Below are positions 54,037 through 62,505 of a DNA stretch of 64,000 bases, piece after piece. A program made the position numbers and the translations under genes. Each line of letters begins with the position of its first letter. Positions within the stretch are counted from its first letter, which is position 1. Source of the DNA: Betaproteobacteria bacterium (GTDB taxonomy: Bacteria; Pseudomonadota; Gammaproteobacteria; Burkholderiales; Casimicrobiaceae); assembly GCA_016717855.1 (NCBI GenBank), contig JADKEV010000025.1, positions 16,275-80,274 on the forward strand, written 5' to 3'. The notes beneath the pieces were generated by a model, which was given only the letters and a program-made list of their open reading frames with translations, searched no databases and was not told the origin of the DNA.

Positions 54037-55044
54037 ATGGTCGCTACACGCGTCTCCCCGCCCCCCGCGCGAGGCGACGTCGTTGTCGTCTGCGGGCTGC
54101 TGCTCGCGTCGTTTCTCGCCGGCTGCGCGTCGAGGCCGGCGCCGGAGGGGAAGGCGCCGTCTCCGCCGCGGCCGGGAGCCTACTATGCGGACGACGGTCC
54201 CGGCGCGAATCCGCCGCCGAATCTCGAGCAGCTGGCCGATGCGCTGCCGCGCTGGGAACCGCTGCATCGTTTCGCCAACCGGCCCTACACGGTCCTCGGT
54301 CGCGACTACGTCCCGGCGACCGAGTTGCGGCCCTACCGGGAGCGCGGGATCGCGACGTGGTATGGCCGGAAATTCCATGCGCGGCGCACGTCGGTCGGCG
54401 AGAACTACGACATGTACGCGATGACCGCCGCGCATCCGACCCTGCCGCTGCCCTCATACGCCCGCGTGACCAACCTGGCGAACAGCAGAAGCGTGGTCGT
54501 GCGCGTCAACGACCGCGGGCCGTTCCTGCATGGCCGCCTGATCGACTTGTCGTACGCGGCCGCGTTCAAGCTCGGCTACGTGAACCAGGGCAGCGCGCAG
54601 GTGGAAGTCGAGGCGGTCCTGCCCGATGCGCCGGGCCTCTTCGCCGCGCGCGCGCCGGCACCGGCCGCGCTGCTGCTGCCCGGCGTTGCGCAGGCAACGG
54701 GAGCGGTGCAGCCGGTGGCGCCCGCGCAATTGGCCGGACAAACATCGCCGGCGGCAGGCATTGAACGGAATGTGCCATTGCGCACCGAGGACGGACAGCT
54801 CTTCCTGCAGCTCGGCGCCTTCTCCAATCTCGACAATGCGGAGAACTATCTGGCGCTGATGGAGTTCCAATTGTCGGGCAGCGGCAACAGTGGCGGCGAA
54901 ATTGTCTATGCGCCGCGCATCAGGGCGCGCGATAATATGTTCCGTGTCGAGTTGGGTCCCTATGCATCGCGCAGCGACGCCCAGCGCGCGGCGCTCGAAC
55001 TGGAGTCGCGGTTCGGCGTCGTGCCTTCGGCGCAGCCGCGATGA
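54037..55044 (+). CDS. rlpA: Septal-ring lytic transglycosylase RlpA, lipoprotein
   Basis: 335 residues from the ATG at 54037, chosen because a lipoprotein signal follows (VVVVCGLLLASFLAGC, Cys30). An upstream in-frame ATG at 53986 would add 17 residues read from repeat-like DNA. The double-psi beta barrel (about 95-195) has GIATWYGRKFHARRTSVGE, YARVTNLANSRSVVVRVNDR and GPFLHGRLIDLSYAAA with the catalytic Asp/His region. The C-terminal SPOR domain (about 250-335: LFLQLGAFSNLDNAENYL, YRVELGPY-like) binds denuded septal glycan. Usual position after rodA. Confidence 0.88.
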   Translation: MVATRVSPPPARGDVVVVCGLLLASFLAGCASRPAPEGKAPSPPRPGAYYADDGPGANPPPNLEQLADALPRWEPLHRFANRPYTVLGRDYVPATELRPYRERGIATWYGRKFHARRTSVGENYDMYAMTAAHPTLPLPSYARVTNLANSRSVVVRVNDRGPFLHGRLIDLSYAAAFKLGYVNQGSAQVEVEAVLPDAPGLFAARAPAPAALLLPGVAQATGAVQPVAPAQLAGQTSPAAGIERNVPLRTEDGQLFLQLGAFSNLDNAENYLALMEFQLSGSGNSGGEIVYAPRIRARDNMFRVELGPYASRSDAQRAALELESRFGVVPSAQPR

Positions 55045-55076
55045 ACCTTTTTCGGGCGGCGCGCCGTTAGCGGGCC

Positions 55077-55183
<107 letters not shown>

Positions 55184-55300
55184 ACGCAAGGCCACCCACT
55201 CAACACCGCTGTGTGCGAGCGTACAGACGGCGAGGCGCGGGCGAGGGCATTGTCGGGCAACCCAGGCGCGGCTGGTAGTTCATTCGTGAAACGGAGTGGT

Positions 55301-56587
55301 ATGAAGCGGTGGTTCCAGCGTGCGCGTGACGCAATCCTCGTGGCGATTGCCCTGCTGGCGGCGCTTTCCGCGCACGCGCAACTCACCATCGAAATCATCG
55401 GCGGCGGCGCGACGCAGACGCCGATCGCCATCGTCCCCTTCGCCGGCGAGGCGGAGTTTCCCCTGGGCGTGACGGGCGTCGTCGGCGCCGACCTGCAGCG
55501 CAGCGGCCTGTTCAAGCTGGTCGATGCGGGCGCGGCGCGACCCGCGAACCCGCTGGACGTGCGCTATCCGGAGTTCCGCGCGCGCGGCGCCGAAGCCATC
55601 GTCGTCGGCAGCATGATGCAGACGGCTCCCGGCCTGGTCAACGTGCGCTTCTTCCTGCTCGATGCGGTGAAGCAGACGCAGATCACCGCGTTCAGCTACA
55701 ACGTCGCGCCCGGCCAGTTCCGCGCCGTCGCGCACAAGATCGCCGACGTGATCTACGAAGCCATGACCGGCGACAAGGGCGTGTTCAGCACGCGGATCGC
55801 CTACATCGTCAAGCAGGGCCGCCGCCACATGCTGCAGGTTGCAGATGCCGATGGCTACAATCCGCAGACCATCGTCAACTCCGACGAGCCGCTGCTCTCG
55901 CCCGCGTGGTCGCCCGACGGCACGCGGCTCGCGTACGTCTCGTTCGAGGCCCGCAAGCCGGTGGTCTACATCCAGGACCTCGCGAGCGGCCGCAAGCAGG
56001 CGCTGGCGAACTTCAAGGGCAACAACTCGGCGCCTGCGTGGTCACCCGACAGCCGGAAGCTGGTCGTGACGCTGACCAAGGACGGCAACTCGCAGATGTA
56101 CCTGATCAACGCCGACGGCAACGGCGCGCAGCGCATCGCGACCAGCAGCGCCATCGACACCGAGGCGAACTTCGCACCCGACGGCGCGTCGCTGCTGTTC
56201 GTCTCCGACCGCGGGGGGTCGCCGCAGATCTACCGCTTCACGCTCGCGACCGGCGCGGTCGAGCGCGTGAGCTTTGACGGCAGCTATAACACGACGCCGC
56301 GCCACGCGCCCGACGGCAAGAGCTTCGCTTTCCTCAAGCGCGATGGCAACCGTTTCAACATCGCGGTGCAGGACATCGCGAGCCGCCAGGTGCAAGTCCT
56401 CACGCAGGGCGGCAACGACGAGAGTCCCAGTTTCGCGCCCAATGGCCGGATGATCCTCTACGCATCCGGCCAGGGGGGGCGTGGTATATTGGCCGCCGTT
56501 TCCAGCGACGGTCGTGTCAAGCAACGTCTGTCGTCCGCCGTCGGCGGCGACGTCCGCGAGCCCGCTTGGGGCCCGCTCGGAAAATAG
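55301..56587 (+). CDS. tolB: Tol-Pal system beta-propeller protein TolB
   Basis: 428 residues from the ATG at 55301 (ACGGAG upstream). Signal peptide ending AHA, the N-terminal TolB domain (IPIAIVPF-type strand TPIAIVPFAGE, ADLQRSGLFKLVD), then a six-bladed propeller of PD40 repeats (PLLSPAWSPDGTRLAYVSFE, NNSAPAWSPDSRKLVVTLTK, ESPSFAPNGRMILYASG). It is periplasmic and binds Pal and TolA. pal follows after 9 bp. The upstream side is the abnormal G/C tract. Confidence 0.94.
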   Translation: MKRWFQRARDAILVAIALLAALSAHAQLTIEIIGGGATQTPIAIVPFAGEAEFPLGVTGVVGADLQRSGLFKLVDAGAARPANPLDVRYPEFRARGAEAIVVGSMMQTAPGLVNVRFFLLDAVKQTQITAFSYNVAPGQFRAVAHKIADVIYEAMTGDKGVFSTRIAYIVKQGRRHMLQVADADGYNPQTIVNSDEPLLSPAWSPDGTRLAYVSFEARKPVVYIQDLASGRKQALANFKGNNSAPAWSPDSRKLVVTLTKDGNSQMYLINADGNGAQRIATSSAIDTEANFAPDGASLLFVSDRGGSPQIYRFTLATGAVERVSFDGSYNTTPRHAPDGKSFAFLKRDGNRFNIAVQDIASRQVQVLTQGGNDESPSFAPNGRMILYASGQGGRGILAAVSSDGRVKQRLSSAVGGDVREPAWGPLGK

Positions 56588-56596
56588 GAGACCACA

Positions 56597-57205
56597 ATGA
56601 AAAGACTACTCTGTGTTGCCGCAATGAGCGTCGTGCTCGCGGCTTGTTCCTCCACACCCGCCGACCAGAGCGCCGCGCCGGTCGATGATCGCAATCCGCT
56701 GGCCAGCAGCGCGGCGCCTCCCGGTGCCGGGTCCAGCGGTGTAAGTGGTTCCGGACTGGCGGGCTCGCCGATCGGCCCGGGTGGCGGCAGCGCCAGCGGC
56801 AGCGGCAGCGCTTCCGGGGCACAGGGCGGCGCGGCGGGACGCACGCCGCTCAACGATCCGGCCAGCATCCTCTCCAAGCGTTCGGTGTACTACGACTTCG
56901 ACAGCTTCGTGGTCAAGGACGAATTCAAGCCGCTGATCGAAGCCCATGGCAAGTACCTGCGCGACAACCGGTCCACGCACGTCATCATCCAGGGCAACAC
57001 CGACGAGCGCGGCGGCCGCGAGTACAACCTCGCGCTGGGGCACAAGCGCGCCGAGAGCGTCAAGAAGATGCTGGGCATCCTGGGCGTCCAGGAAGCGCAG
57101 ATGGAAACCATCAGCTTCGGCAAGGAGAAGCCGCGCAACCCGGGCACGGACGAAGCGGCATATGCCGAGAACCGCCGCAGCGACCTGGTGTACCAGGGCG
57201 AATGA
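56597..57205 (+). CDS. pal: Peptidoglycan-associated lipoprotein Pal
   Basis: 202 residues with AGGAG before the ATG. Lipobox VLAAC (Cys17), then a long Gly/Ser/Ala linker (about 45-80) longer than in E. coli Pal, then the OmpA-like domain (about 90-200): SVYYDFDSFVVKDEF, IIQGNTDERGGREYNLALGH, RAESVKKML, YAENRRSDLVY. It anchors the outer membrane to peptidoglycan with TolB. Confidence 0.95.
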   Translation: MKRLLCVAAMSVVLAACSSTPADQSAAPVDDRNPLASSAAPPGAGSSGVSGSGLAGSPIGPGGGSASGSGSASGAQGGAAGRTPLNDPASILSKRSVYYDFDSFVVKDEFKPLIEAHGKYLRDNRSTHVIIQGNTDERGGREYNLALGHKRAESVKKMLGILGVQEAQMETISFGKEKPRNPGTDEAAYAENRRSDLVYQGE

Positions 57206-57289
57206 CGGCCCGCAGCGCGTGCCGCGCGTCAGGAGCCGGCGCGGCCGCGCTGACCTGCGTCGAATCAATTGACCTTGCTTGAGCAACCC

Positions 57290-58261
57290 ATGCGCCGACT
57301 GATCCCGTTCGCGATGTCCCTGGTTCTGCTGAGCACGGCCGCGCAGGCCGGGATGTTCGACGACGAAGAAGCGCGCCGGCAGGTGGCCGAAGCCAAGCGC
57401 CGCATCGAGGAAGTCAACCGCCAGCTCGACGCGCGCATCGCGGAACTCGACGCGACGATAAAGAGCCAGGGCCTGCTCGACCTCTTCACCCAGGTGGAAG
57501 GGCTGAAGTCCGAGATTGCGAAACTGCGCGGCCAGAACGAAGTGCTGAACAACGAAATGGAGTCGACGCAGAAGCGCCAGCGCGATCTGTACATCGACCT
57601 CGACACGCGGCTGCGCAAAGTGGAAACCGCGCAGCAGCAGGCGGCTGCCGCAGCCGCTGCTGCAGCCGCCACGGCCGCGGCCAACGCCGCTGCTGCAGCC
57701 GCCGCGGCCGCAGCAGCGCCGGCGCCGGGCACCGTGGTGCTGCCACCCCCGGGGGGCGCCGCTCCTGGCGCCACAGATGCCGCAGTCACGCCGCCAGGCC
57801 AGTTCGGGCAGTTCGTGCCGGGCGCGAGTCCGGCACCCGCGGTCGCCGCCGCGCCGGGCGTGCCGCCGCGGCCGGGCGCCGAAGTCACCGGCGAGCAACG
57901 CGCGTACGACGCGGCGCTGGATCAGTTCAAGTCGGGCAACTACAGCGCATCGCTGCAGAGCTTCACGGCTTTCGTTCGGACCTACCCGCGCAGCCCGCTG
58001 GCGCCGTCGGCCCAGTACTGGGTAGGCAATGCCCACTACGCGCTGAAGGACTACCGGTCAGCGATCGCCAGCCAGCGGCAGCTGATGAATACCTATCCGG
58101 ACAGCCAGAAGGTCCCCGACGCTATGCTCAATATCTCGAGTTCGCAGATCGAACTCGCCGACACGGCCGGCGCCAAGCGCACGCTCGACGATCTGGTGCA
58201 GCGCTATCCGGCCTCGGAAGCCGCAGACCGCGCCCGGAAGCGCCTCGCCGGCGCGCGCTAG
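57290..58261 (+). CDS. cpoB: Tol-Pal-associated coordinator CpoB (YbgF)
   Basis: 323 residues from the ATG at 57290, which opens a signal peptide (MRRLIPFAMSLVLLSTAAQA). An N-terminal trimerising coiled coil (ARRQVAEAKRRIEEVNRQLD) is followed by an unusual low-complexity stretch of about 25 residues that is nearly all Ala (residues about 117-143), then a Pro/Gly linker and TPR repeats (about 205-323: YDAALDQFKSGNYSASLQSF, PSAQYWVGNAHYALKDYRSA). CpoB couples PBP1B to Tol. Third gene of tolB-pal-cpoB. Confidence 0.9.
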   Translation: MRRLIPFAMSLVLLSTAAQAGMFDDEEARRQVAEAKRRIEEVNRQLDARIAELDATIKSQGLLDLFTQVEGLKSEIAKLRGQNEVLNNEMESTQKRQRDLYIDLDTRLRKVETAQQQAAAAAAAAAATAAANAAAAAAAAAAAPAPGTVVLPPPGGAAPGATDAAVTPPGQFGQFVPGASPAPAVAAAPGVPPRPGAEVTGEQRAYDAALDQFKSGNYSASLQSFTAFVRTYPRSPLAPSAQYWVGNAHYALKDYRSAIASQRQLMNTYPDSQKVPDAMLNISSSQIELADTAGAKRTLDDLVQRYPASEAADRARKRLAGAR

Positions 58262-58284
58262 CGCGCGGACGTGGGCGGGCTGCC

Positions 58285-59403
58285 GTGCGCAAACGGGCCG
58301 CCGCGCCCGCAGCTTCGCCTGAGGCCACGACGGCCCGCACCGTCGTTACATCGACTACCGCTCCGTCGTTCGCCTCGCGGCTGATCGACTGGCAGCGCGT
58401 GCATGGGCGTCACGACCTGCCCTGGCAGAACACGACCGACCCTTACCGCATCTGGCTCTCCGAGATCATGCTGCAGCAGACGCAGGTGAGCGCCGTGGTC
58501 CCCTACTACCAGCGCTTCCTGCTCGCCTTTCCCGACCTGCCCGCGCTGGCCGCCGCGCCGCTCGAGCGCGTGCTGGAGCAGTGGAGCGGTCTGGGCTATT
58601 ACAGCCGGGCGCGCAATCTGCATCGCTGCGCGCAGGAATTGATGGACCAATTCGGCGGGACACTTCCCAACGACATCGAAGCACTGGGCCGCTTGCCGGG
58701 GATAGGCCGCTCGACCGCCGCCGCGATTGCCGCGTTCGCCTTCGGCGTTCGCGCGCCCATCCTCGACGGCAACGTCAAGCGCGTGCTGGCACGGCACGCC
58801 GGGGTCGAAGGCTTTCCCGGCGAGCGCAAGATCGAGTTGCGGCTGTGGGCCATCGCGGAAGAGCGGCTGCCCGCGACGCAGGTCGAGGCCTACACGCAGG
58901 GGTTGATGGACCTGGGCGCGACCGTGTGCATGCGCACGCGGCCGGCCTGCGCCGACTGCGCGCTGGCCGCGGACTGCGTGGCGCTGCGGACAGGCAGGAT
59001 CGATACGCTGCCGACACCGCGCCCCAGGAAGACGGTGCCGCGGCGCGACGCGACCTTGTTGCTGCTGCTGCGGCACGACGCGGTGCTGGTCGAGCGGCGC
59101 CCGCCGCTGGGCATCTGGGGCGGGCTGTGGAGTCTTCCGGAACTGCCCGCAGGCGCTGACGCCGCGCGCTACTGCGCGACGCGATTCTCGGCCAGCGTGC
59201 GCGCGGACAAACCGCTGGACGTGATCGAGCATGGCTTCACGCACTTCCATCTGACGATCACACCGCAGCCCTGCGCCGTCCTCTCGTGGAACGCGCGGGC
59301 CGAGGAACCCGGATTGTTGTGGCTGCCGCTGATGGACGCCGGCGGCGCGGCGTTGCCGGCGCCGATCAGGAAGTTCTTGATGGGATTGGGGCTCCCGCGA
59401 TGA
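58285..59403 (+). CDS. mutY: Adenine DNA glycosylase MutY
   Basis: 372 residues from a GTG 23 bp after cpoB. LPWQNTTDPYRIWLSEIMLQ and QTQVSAVVPYYQRF include the catalytic Glu, the helix-hairpin-helix is LPGIGRSTAAAI, and LDGNVKRVLARHAG holds the catalytic Asp. The iron-sulfur cysteines are CX6CX2CX5C (CMRTRPACADCALAADC). The C-terminal NUDIX-like domain (GIWGGLWSLPEL) recognises 8-oxoG. It removes A opposite 8-oxoG. Confidence 0.95.
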   Translation: MRKRAAAPAASPEATTARTVVTSTTAPSFASRLIDWQRVHGRHDLPWQNTTDPYRIWLSEIMLQQTQVSAVVPYYQRFLLAFPDLPALAAAPLERVLEQWSGLGYYSRARNLHRCAQELMDQFGGTLPNDIEALGRLPGIGRSTAAAIAAFAFGVRAPILDGNVKRVLARHAGVEGFPGERKIELRLWAIAEERLPATQVEAYTQGLMDLGATVCMRTRPACADCALAADCVALRTGRIDTLPTPRPRKTVPRRDATLLLLLRHDAVLVERRPPLGIWGGLWSLPELPAGADAARYCATRFSASVRADKPLDVIEHGFTHFHLTITPQPCAVLSWNARAEEPGLLWLPLMDAGGAALPAPIRKFLMGLGLPR

Positions 59404-59414
59404 TTCAGGACCCT

Positions 59415-59456
59415 CCCTCTCCCCGCGTGCGGGGAGAGGGCCGGGGTGAGGGGTGG
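59415..59456 (+). repeat. GC-rich 42-bp hairpin repeat, copy B
   Basis: ccctctccccgcgtgcgggg then agagggccggggtgaggggtgg, matching copy A at 47738-47779 except in the loop and one later base. The 10-bp arms CCCTCTCCCC/GGGGAGAGGG pair perfectly. It lies just after mutY and could act as its terminator. Confidence 0.7.
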
Positions 59457-59472
59457 TTCTTCGAAGAGCGAT

Positions 59473-59504
59473 GATGGGTATCGCTTCGCTCCACCCATCC
59501 TACG
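59473..59504 (-). repeat. REP-like 32-bp repeat, copy 5
   Basis: Exact reverse complement of copies 3 and 4, 17 bp after the GC-rich hairpin repeat, between convergent mutY and the anti-sigma gene. Confidence 0.75.
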
Positions 59505-59522
59505 AGTTTTCTTGCGTGGGTG

Positions 59523-60815
59523 TTATTTGAGGTTCTTCAACTCGTCGGGCAGCGGATACCGCGGATGCTGCCGGCGGAATTCGGTGAGTTCCTTCAGCAC
59601 TTGCCCGGACTTGCCTTCTGCGCGCAGTTTCTGGATTGCCTTGATCCACTCCACGGGGTCGCGCAGCGGGGGCGCGGCGGCCAATTGCTGCGGCTGCGCG
59701 AATCTGCCAGCCGCTGAACCGGCCACTGAGCCGGCGGCGGGTCCGGCAGAGGAACCGGCACCGCCGGCCGCCGCAGCGTCCCGCGCTGCCGCGCGCGGCG
59801 TCGCATACGTGTAGGGCAGGGGAATCGAAGACTGCACTTCGTTCGGATAGGTCGGCGCCGAATCGCGCACTTCGGGGATTGCCTGGCCGGGCAGCAAGCG
59901 CGATTCGACCGGCGCGCTCTGCAGCGAGGGCTTTTCCAGTCGCGGCGCGGCGCCGGCTTCCGCCGAGACGGCGGGCGCCGCGCGCAAGGCGGGCGTTGGT
60001 GCGGGAGGCGGCGCGACAGCGACGGACGGTGCGGACCGCGCAGGGGGCGGAGCCAAGGTGAGGGTCGGTGCGGACGGCGCAGGAGGCGGAGCCAAGGTGA
60101 GGGTCGGTGCGGACGGCGTCGCGGCGGGTCCCGGCACGGCCGCGGGCGGGGCAGTGACCGGCACTGCCGCGCCTGCGGCGACCGGTCCCGCAGGCGACGG
60201 AGTGCTGGGCGCAACCCTCTTCGCCGCCATGTCGTTCATCGACGGTGCCTGCGCAGGGAACGGATTGGGCAGGTCGGCCCTCCGGGCGGGCGCGCTCTCG
60301 GCTCGCTGTCTTTCGCGCGCCGGCTCGAACGACTGCGCGAGCTTCCCCTTGGACTGGCCAACCGGCGCCACTTGCGCGCGGGGTTCCGAAGCCGCGGACG
60401 TTGCGACCGTCGTGGGCGCGGGAGTTGCCGGTGAGGGCACGGGCGCAACCTTCGCCGCATCCGCCGTCACCGAAGCAGACGCCGCATCCCCCGCCCCACT
60501 CGGCGCCTGCATGACCGCCCGCTCGACCGACATGTCTTCCTTCGGCATCAGCGACACGACGACCACCGACAGCGAAGCGATCGTCGCGAACGCCAACCCC
60601 GGCCCGAACCAGCTCGACCCCAGCCACGACCTCCATCCGCTCGCCGCAGGCTTCGCCGATGTCCGTACCGGCGACTCGCTCGCGACAGCCTCGCGCGCAA
60701 GCGCCAGGATCCGCGCATCGGCTTCAGCCGACGGCCGCTCGGCGCTCGCGATGTGCACCTGGTACAGCGCGGCGAGGCGCAGCTCGTCCTGGGCGGAGGC
60801 GGGGTCGTGTTTCAC
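59523..60815 (-). CDS. Membrane anti-sigma factor-like protein with Pro/Ala-rich periplasmic region
   Basis: 430 residues from a GTG overlapping the sigma gene stop (GTGA). The short cytosolic part (about 1-65; DELRLAALYQVHIASAERPS) has no His/Cys zinc motif. One membrane helix spans about 69-90 (FGPGLAFATIASLSVVVVSL). The periplasmic part is very rich in Pro, Ala and Thr and includes a 13-residue tandem repeat. The last 45 residues (DPVEWIKAIQKLRAEGKSGQ, then ELTEFRRQHPRYPLPDELKN) form a charged helical domain common to such proteins. Pairing with an ECF sigma gene and topology support an anti-sigma role. Confidence 0.7.
   Translation of the reverse strand: MKHDPASAQDELRLAALYQVHIASAERPSAEADARILALAREAVASESPVRTSAKPAASGWRSWLGSSWFGPGLAFATIASLSVVVVSLMPKEDMSVERAVMQAPSGAGDAASASVTADAAKVAPVPSPATPAPTTVATSAASEPRAQVAPVGQSKGKLAQSFEPARERQRAESAPARRADLPNPFPAQAPSMNDMAAKRVAPSTPSPAGPVAAGAAVPVTAPPAAVPGPAATPSAPTLTLAPPPAPSAPTLTLAPPPARSAPSVAVAPPPAPTPALRAAPAVSAEAGAAPRLEKPSLQSAPVESRLLPGQAIPEVRDSAPTYPNEVQSSIPLPYTYATPRAAARDAAAAGGAGSSAGPAAGSVAGSAAGRFAQPQQLAAAPPLRDPVEWIKAIQKLRAEGKSGQVLKELTEFRRQHPRYPLPDELKNLK
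60005..60122. repeat. 39-bp tandem repeat, about three units, inside the anti-sigma gene
   Basis: Two near-identical 39-bp units encode APSAPTLTLAPPP, and a third diverged unit encodes ARSAPSVAVAPPP. The period is a whole number of codons, so copy-number change would alter only the length of the periplasmic linker. Confidence 0.75.
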
Positions 60816-61393
60816 AGCAAGTCTTCCAGTTGCGCGCGCAACTTGTTGATCGCGTAGCGCAGGCGGCTCTTCGCGGTTTCTTCCGGAACGGACGTGGCTT
60901 CCGCGATCTCGGCAACGGACAGACCCCCCTCCTGCTGCAGCAGGAAGGCTTCGCGCTGCGCTTCCGGCAGCGACGCGATCGCGGCGCGCATCCGGTCGGC
61001 GATGTTGTTCGATTCCACCTGCACCTCGGGTTGCGCAGTGCGCAGCCCCGGCAACGCGGTGACGATGTCGTCGGTGCCGTCGTCCGCGTCGCGCGACACC
61101 CATTCGGCGCGGCCTTCGGCGCGATAGAAATCGATCAGCCGGTTGTGGGCGAGGCGGTACAGCCAGGTCGTGAACTTGGCGGTCACCTGGTATTGCACGC
61201 GGACGCGGATCAGGCTGGCCCAGACGTCCTGCGCGAGTTCTTCGGAAGCGTTGCCGGCGCCGTGGCGCAACAGGTAGCGGAACACGCCGCCCTTGTGCCG
61301 GCCGTAGAGAACCTCGAACGCGGCGACCTCGCCTGCCGCGTAGCGCAACATCAAGTCCTCATCGGCGGCGTCGGAAGATCGGGTGCTCGGCAT
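60812..61393 (-). CDS. ECF-family RNA polymerase sigma factor
   Basis: 193 residues from the ATG at 61393. Region 2 (about 15-85): DLMLRYAAGEVAAFEVLYGR, EELAQDVWASLIRVR, FTTWLYRLAHNRLIDFYR. Region 4 (about 130-190): LPEAQREAFLLQQEGGLSVA, EIAEATSVPEETAKSRLRYA. An acidic linker joins them. The stop overlaps the GTG of the anti-sigma gene, the usual coupling of ECF pairs. Target promoters are not deducible here. Confidence 0.9.
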   Translation of the reverse strand: MPSTRSSDAADEDLMLRYAAGEVAAFEVLYGRHKGGVFRYLLRHGAGNASEELAQDVWASLIRVRVQYQVTAKFTTWLYRLAHNRLIDFYRAEGRAEWVSRDADDGTDDIVTALPGLRTAQPEVQVESNNIADRMRAAIASLPEAQREAFLLQQEGGLSVAEIAEATSVPEETAKSRLRYAINKLRAQLEDLL

Positions 61394-61521
61394 CGGAAGC
61401 GCAGTATGCGCAACAATGCCGCGTGCCGCAACCTTCCGGCGCGGCGCTGCCCGGCCGGGAACTCGCGTTCCGCCGGGCAGGACATCTTCCGCCGGCCACG
61501 TCAGTGGCCAGGTGCTTGCGC

Positions 61522-62376
61522 TCAACGCGGGTCCGGGACAAAACCGAGCGTCGGGTCGCGCGGGAAGGGCCGTGGCTGGGGCTTGTACGAGTAACGCGGG
61601 CCGCCGTCGCGCCACACCGGCACGCCCATCGCCAGCAGGTTCGAATACGTGTCGTAGTACAGCGTGATCACCTGGTCGGGCGTGTTCGACGCGCGCTGGA
61701 AGTCCGTGTAGCGGGTCTCGTTCTGTTCGATGCGGCCGTGGCCGGTGCCCAGGCGCTTTTCCTGGCGCTGCGCGTATTCGCTCGATGCGGCGCCCGCCGG
61801 CGCGGATGGCATGCTCTGCGCCGCATCGGCGCGATCCCGCTGCGGCGCGGCCGACTCGTTCGGCGAGTACGGGGAGGACTCGTAACGGCCTTCGTTCGAC
61901 GGCTTGTACGGCCGAATGGGCGGTTGCGCCTGGCGCTCGCGAAATACCGCGACGCCGATGACGCCGACGTCGTTGGGCCGGCCGGTGCGCGCCGCGTACG
62001 AGTTGCCGTGGTCGGTGAAGTAGAACGCGGCGGTGTTGGAGAGGCTCTTGCGCCAGCCGCTGATCTCGGTGGTCTGCCAGGGCGAGAGCACATAACCGGA
62101 TTGCAGCGCCCCGGCAGTCTGGCCGGTGACGATGTTCACGCCGTCGACGCTGCTCACGACCATCACCCGTTCGCCGCCCTGGTTGCGCAGCGACAGCGAG
62201 TACTCGTTGCCGGGCTTGCCGACGACGTAGGTGCGGCCTTCGAACTGGTAGGTGGGGAGATAGCGGGCTTCGGTCCGGTCGTAGACCTGGACGTCGAACG
62301 GGATGGCGGCCGCCAGGACCGGACTCAGGAAGAGGGCGGCGGCGAGCAGGCGGCGAATCTGGGCGGGGCGGCGCAT
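61522..62376 (-). CDS. Exported protein of unknown function upstream of the ECF pair
   Basis: 284 residues. Signal peptide MRRPAQIRRLLAAALFLSPV, cleavage near AAA. The N-terminal half is beta-prone (IPFDVQVYDRTEARYLPTYQ, YVVGKPGNEYSLSLRNQGGE, VNIVTGQTAGALQSGYVLSP) and resembles conserved secreted proteins of unknown role that mention stress response in some annotations. The second half is low-complexity (Pro, Ser, Tyr, Arg). It shares strand with the sigma gene, 128 bp upstream, so it may be part of or controlled by that regulon. Confidence 0.65.
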   Translation of the reverse strand: MRRPAQIRRLLAAALFLSPVLAAAIPFDVQVYDRTEARYLPTYQFEGRTYVVGKPGNEYSLSLRNQGGERVMVVSSVDGVNIVTGQTAGALQSGYVLSPWQTTEISGWRKSLSNTAAFYFTDHGNSYAARTGRPNDVGVIGVAVFRERQAQPPIRPYKPSNEGRYESSPYSPNESAAPQRDRADAAQSMPSAPAGAASSEYAQRQEKRLGTGHGRIEQNETRYTDFQRASNTPDQVITLYYDTYSNLLAMGVPVWRDGGPRYSYKPQPRPFPRDPTLGFVPDPR

Positions 62377-62505
62377 GGCGGATCTCCTTGCGTGATGGGT
62401 CGGTGATGGCGGTACTAACGGGGGGTGCTGGTGCTCCGGGTTAAGCCTCCGCGAACGGCAGTGGCCGGGGCGGAAGCGCTGCCTAACATGCGATAATTTG
62501 CCGCC

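Noticed and set aside
60005..60122. 39-bp direct repeats as a CRISPR array
   Set aside because: The units are contiguous with no spacers, lie within a coding frame and encode a 13-residue Pro-rich repeat.
59523..61103. A longer anti-sigma protein starting upstream of 60815
   Set aside because: The upstream part overlaps the sigma factor in another frame. The GTG overlapping the sigma stop is the natural coupled start.
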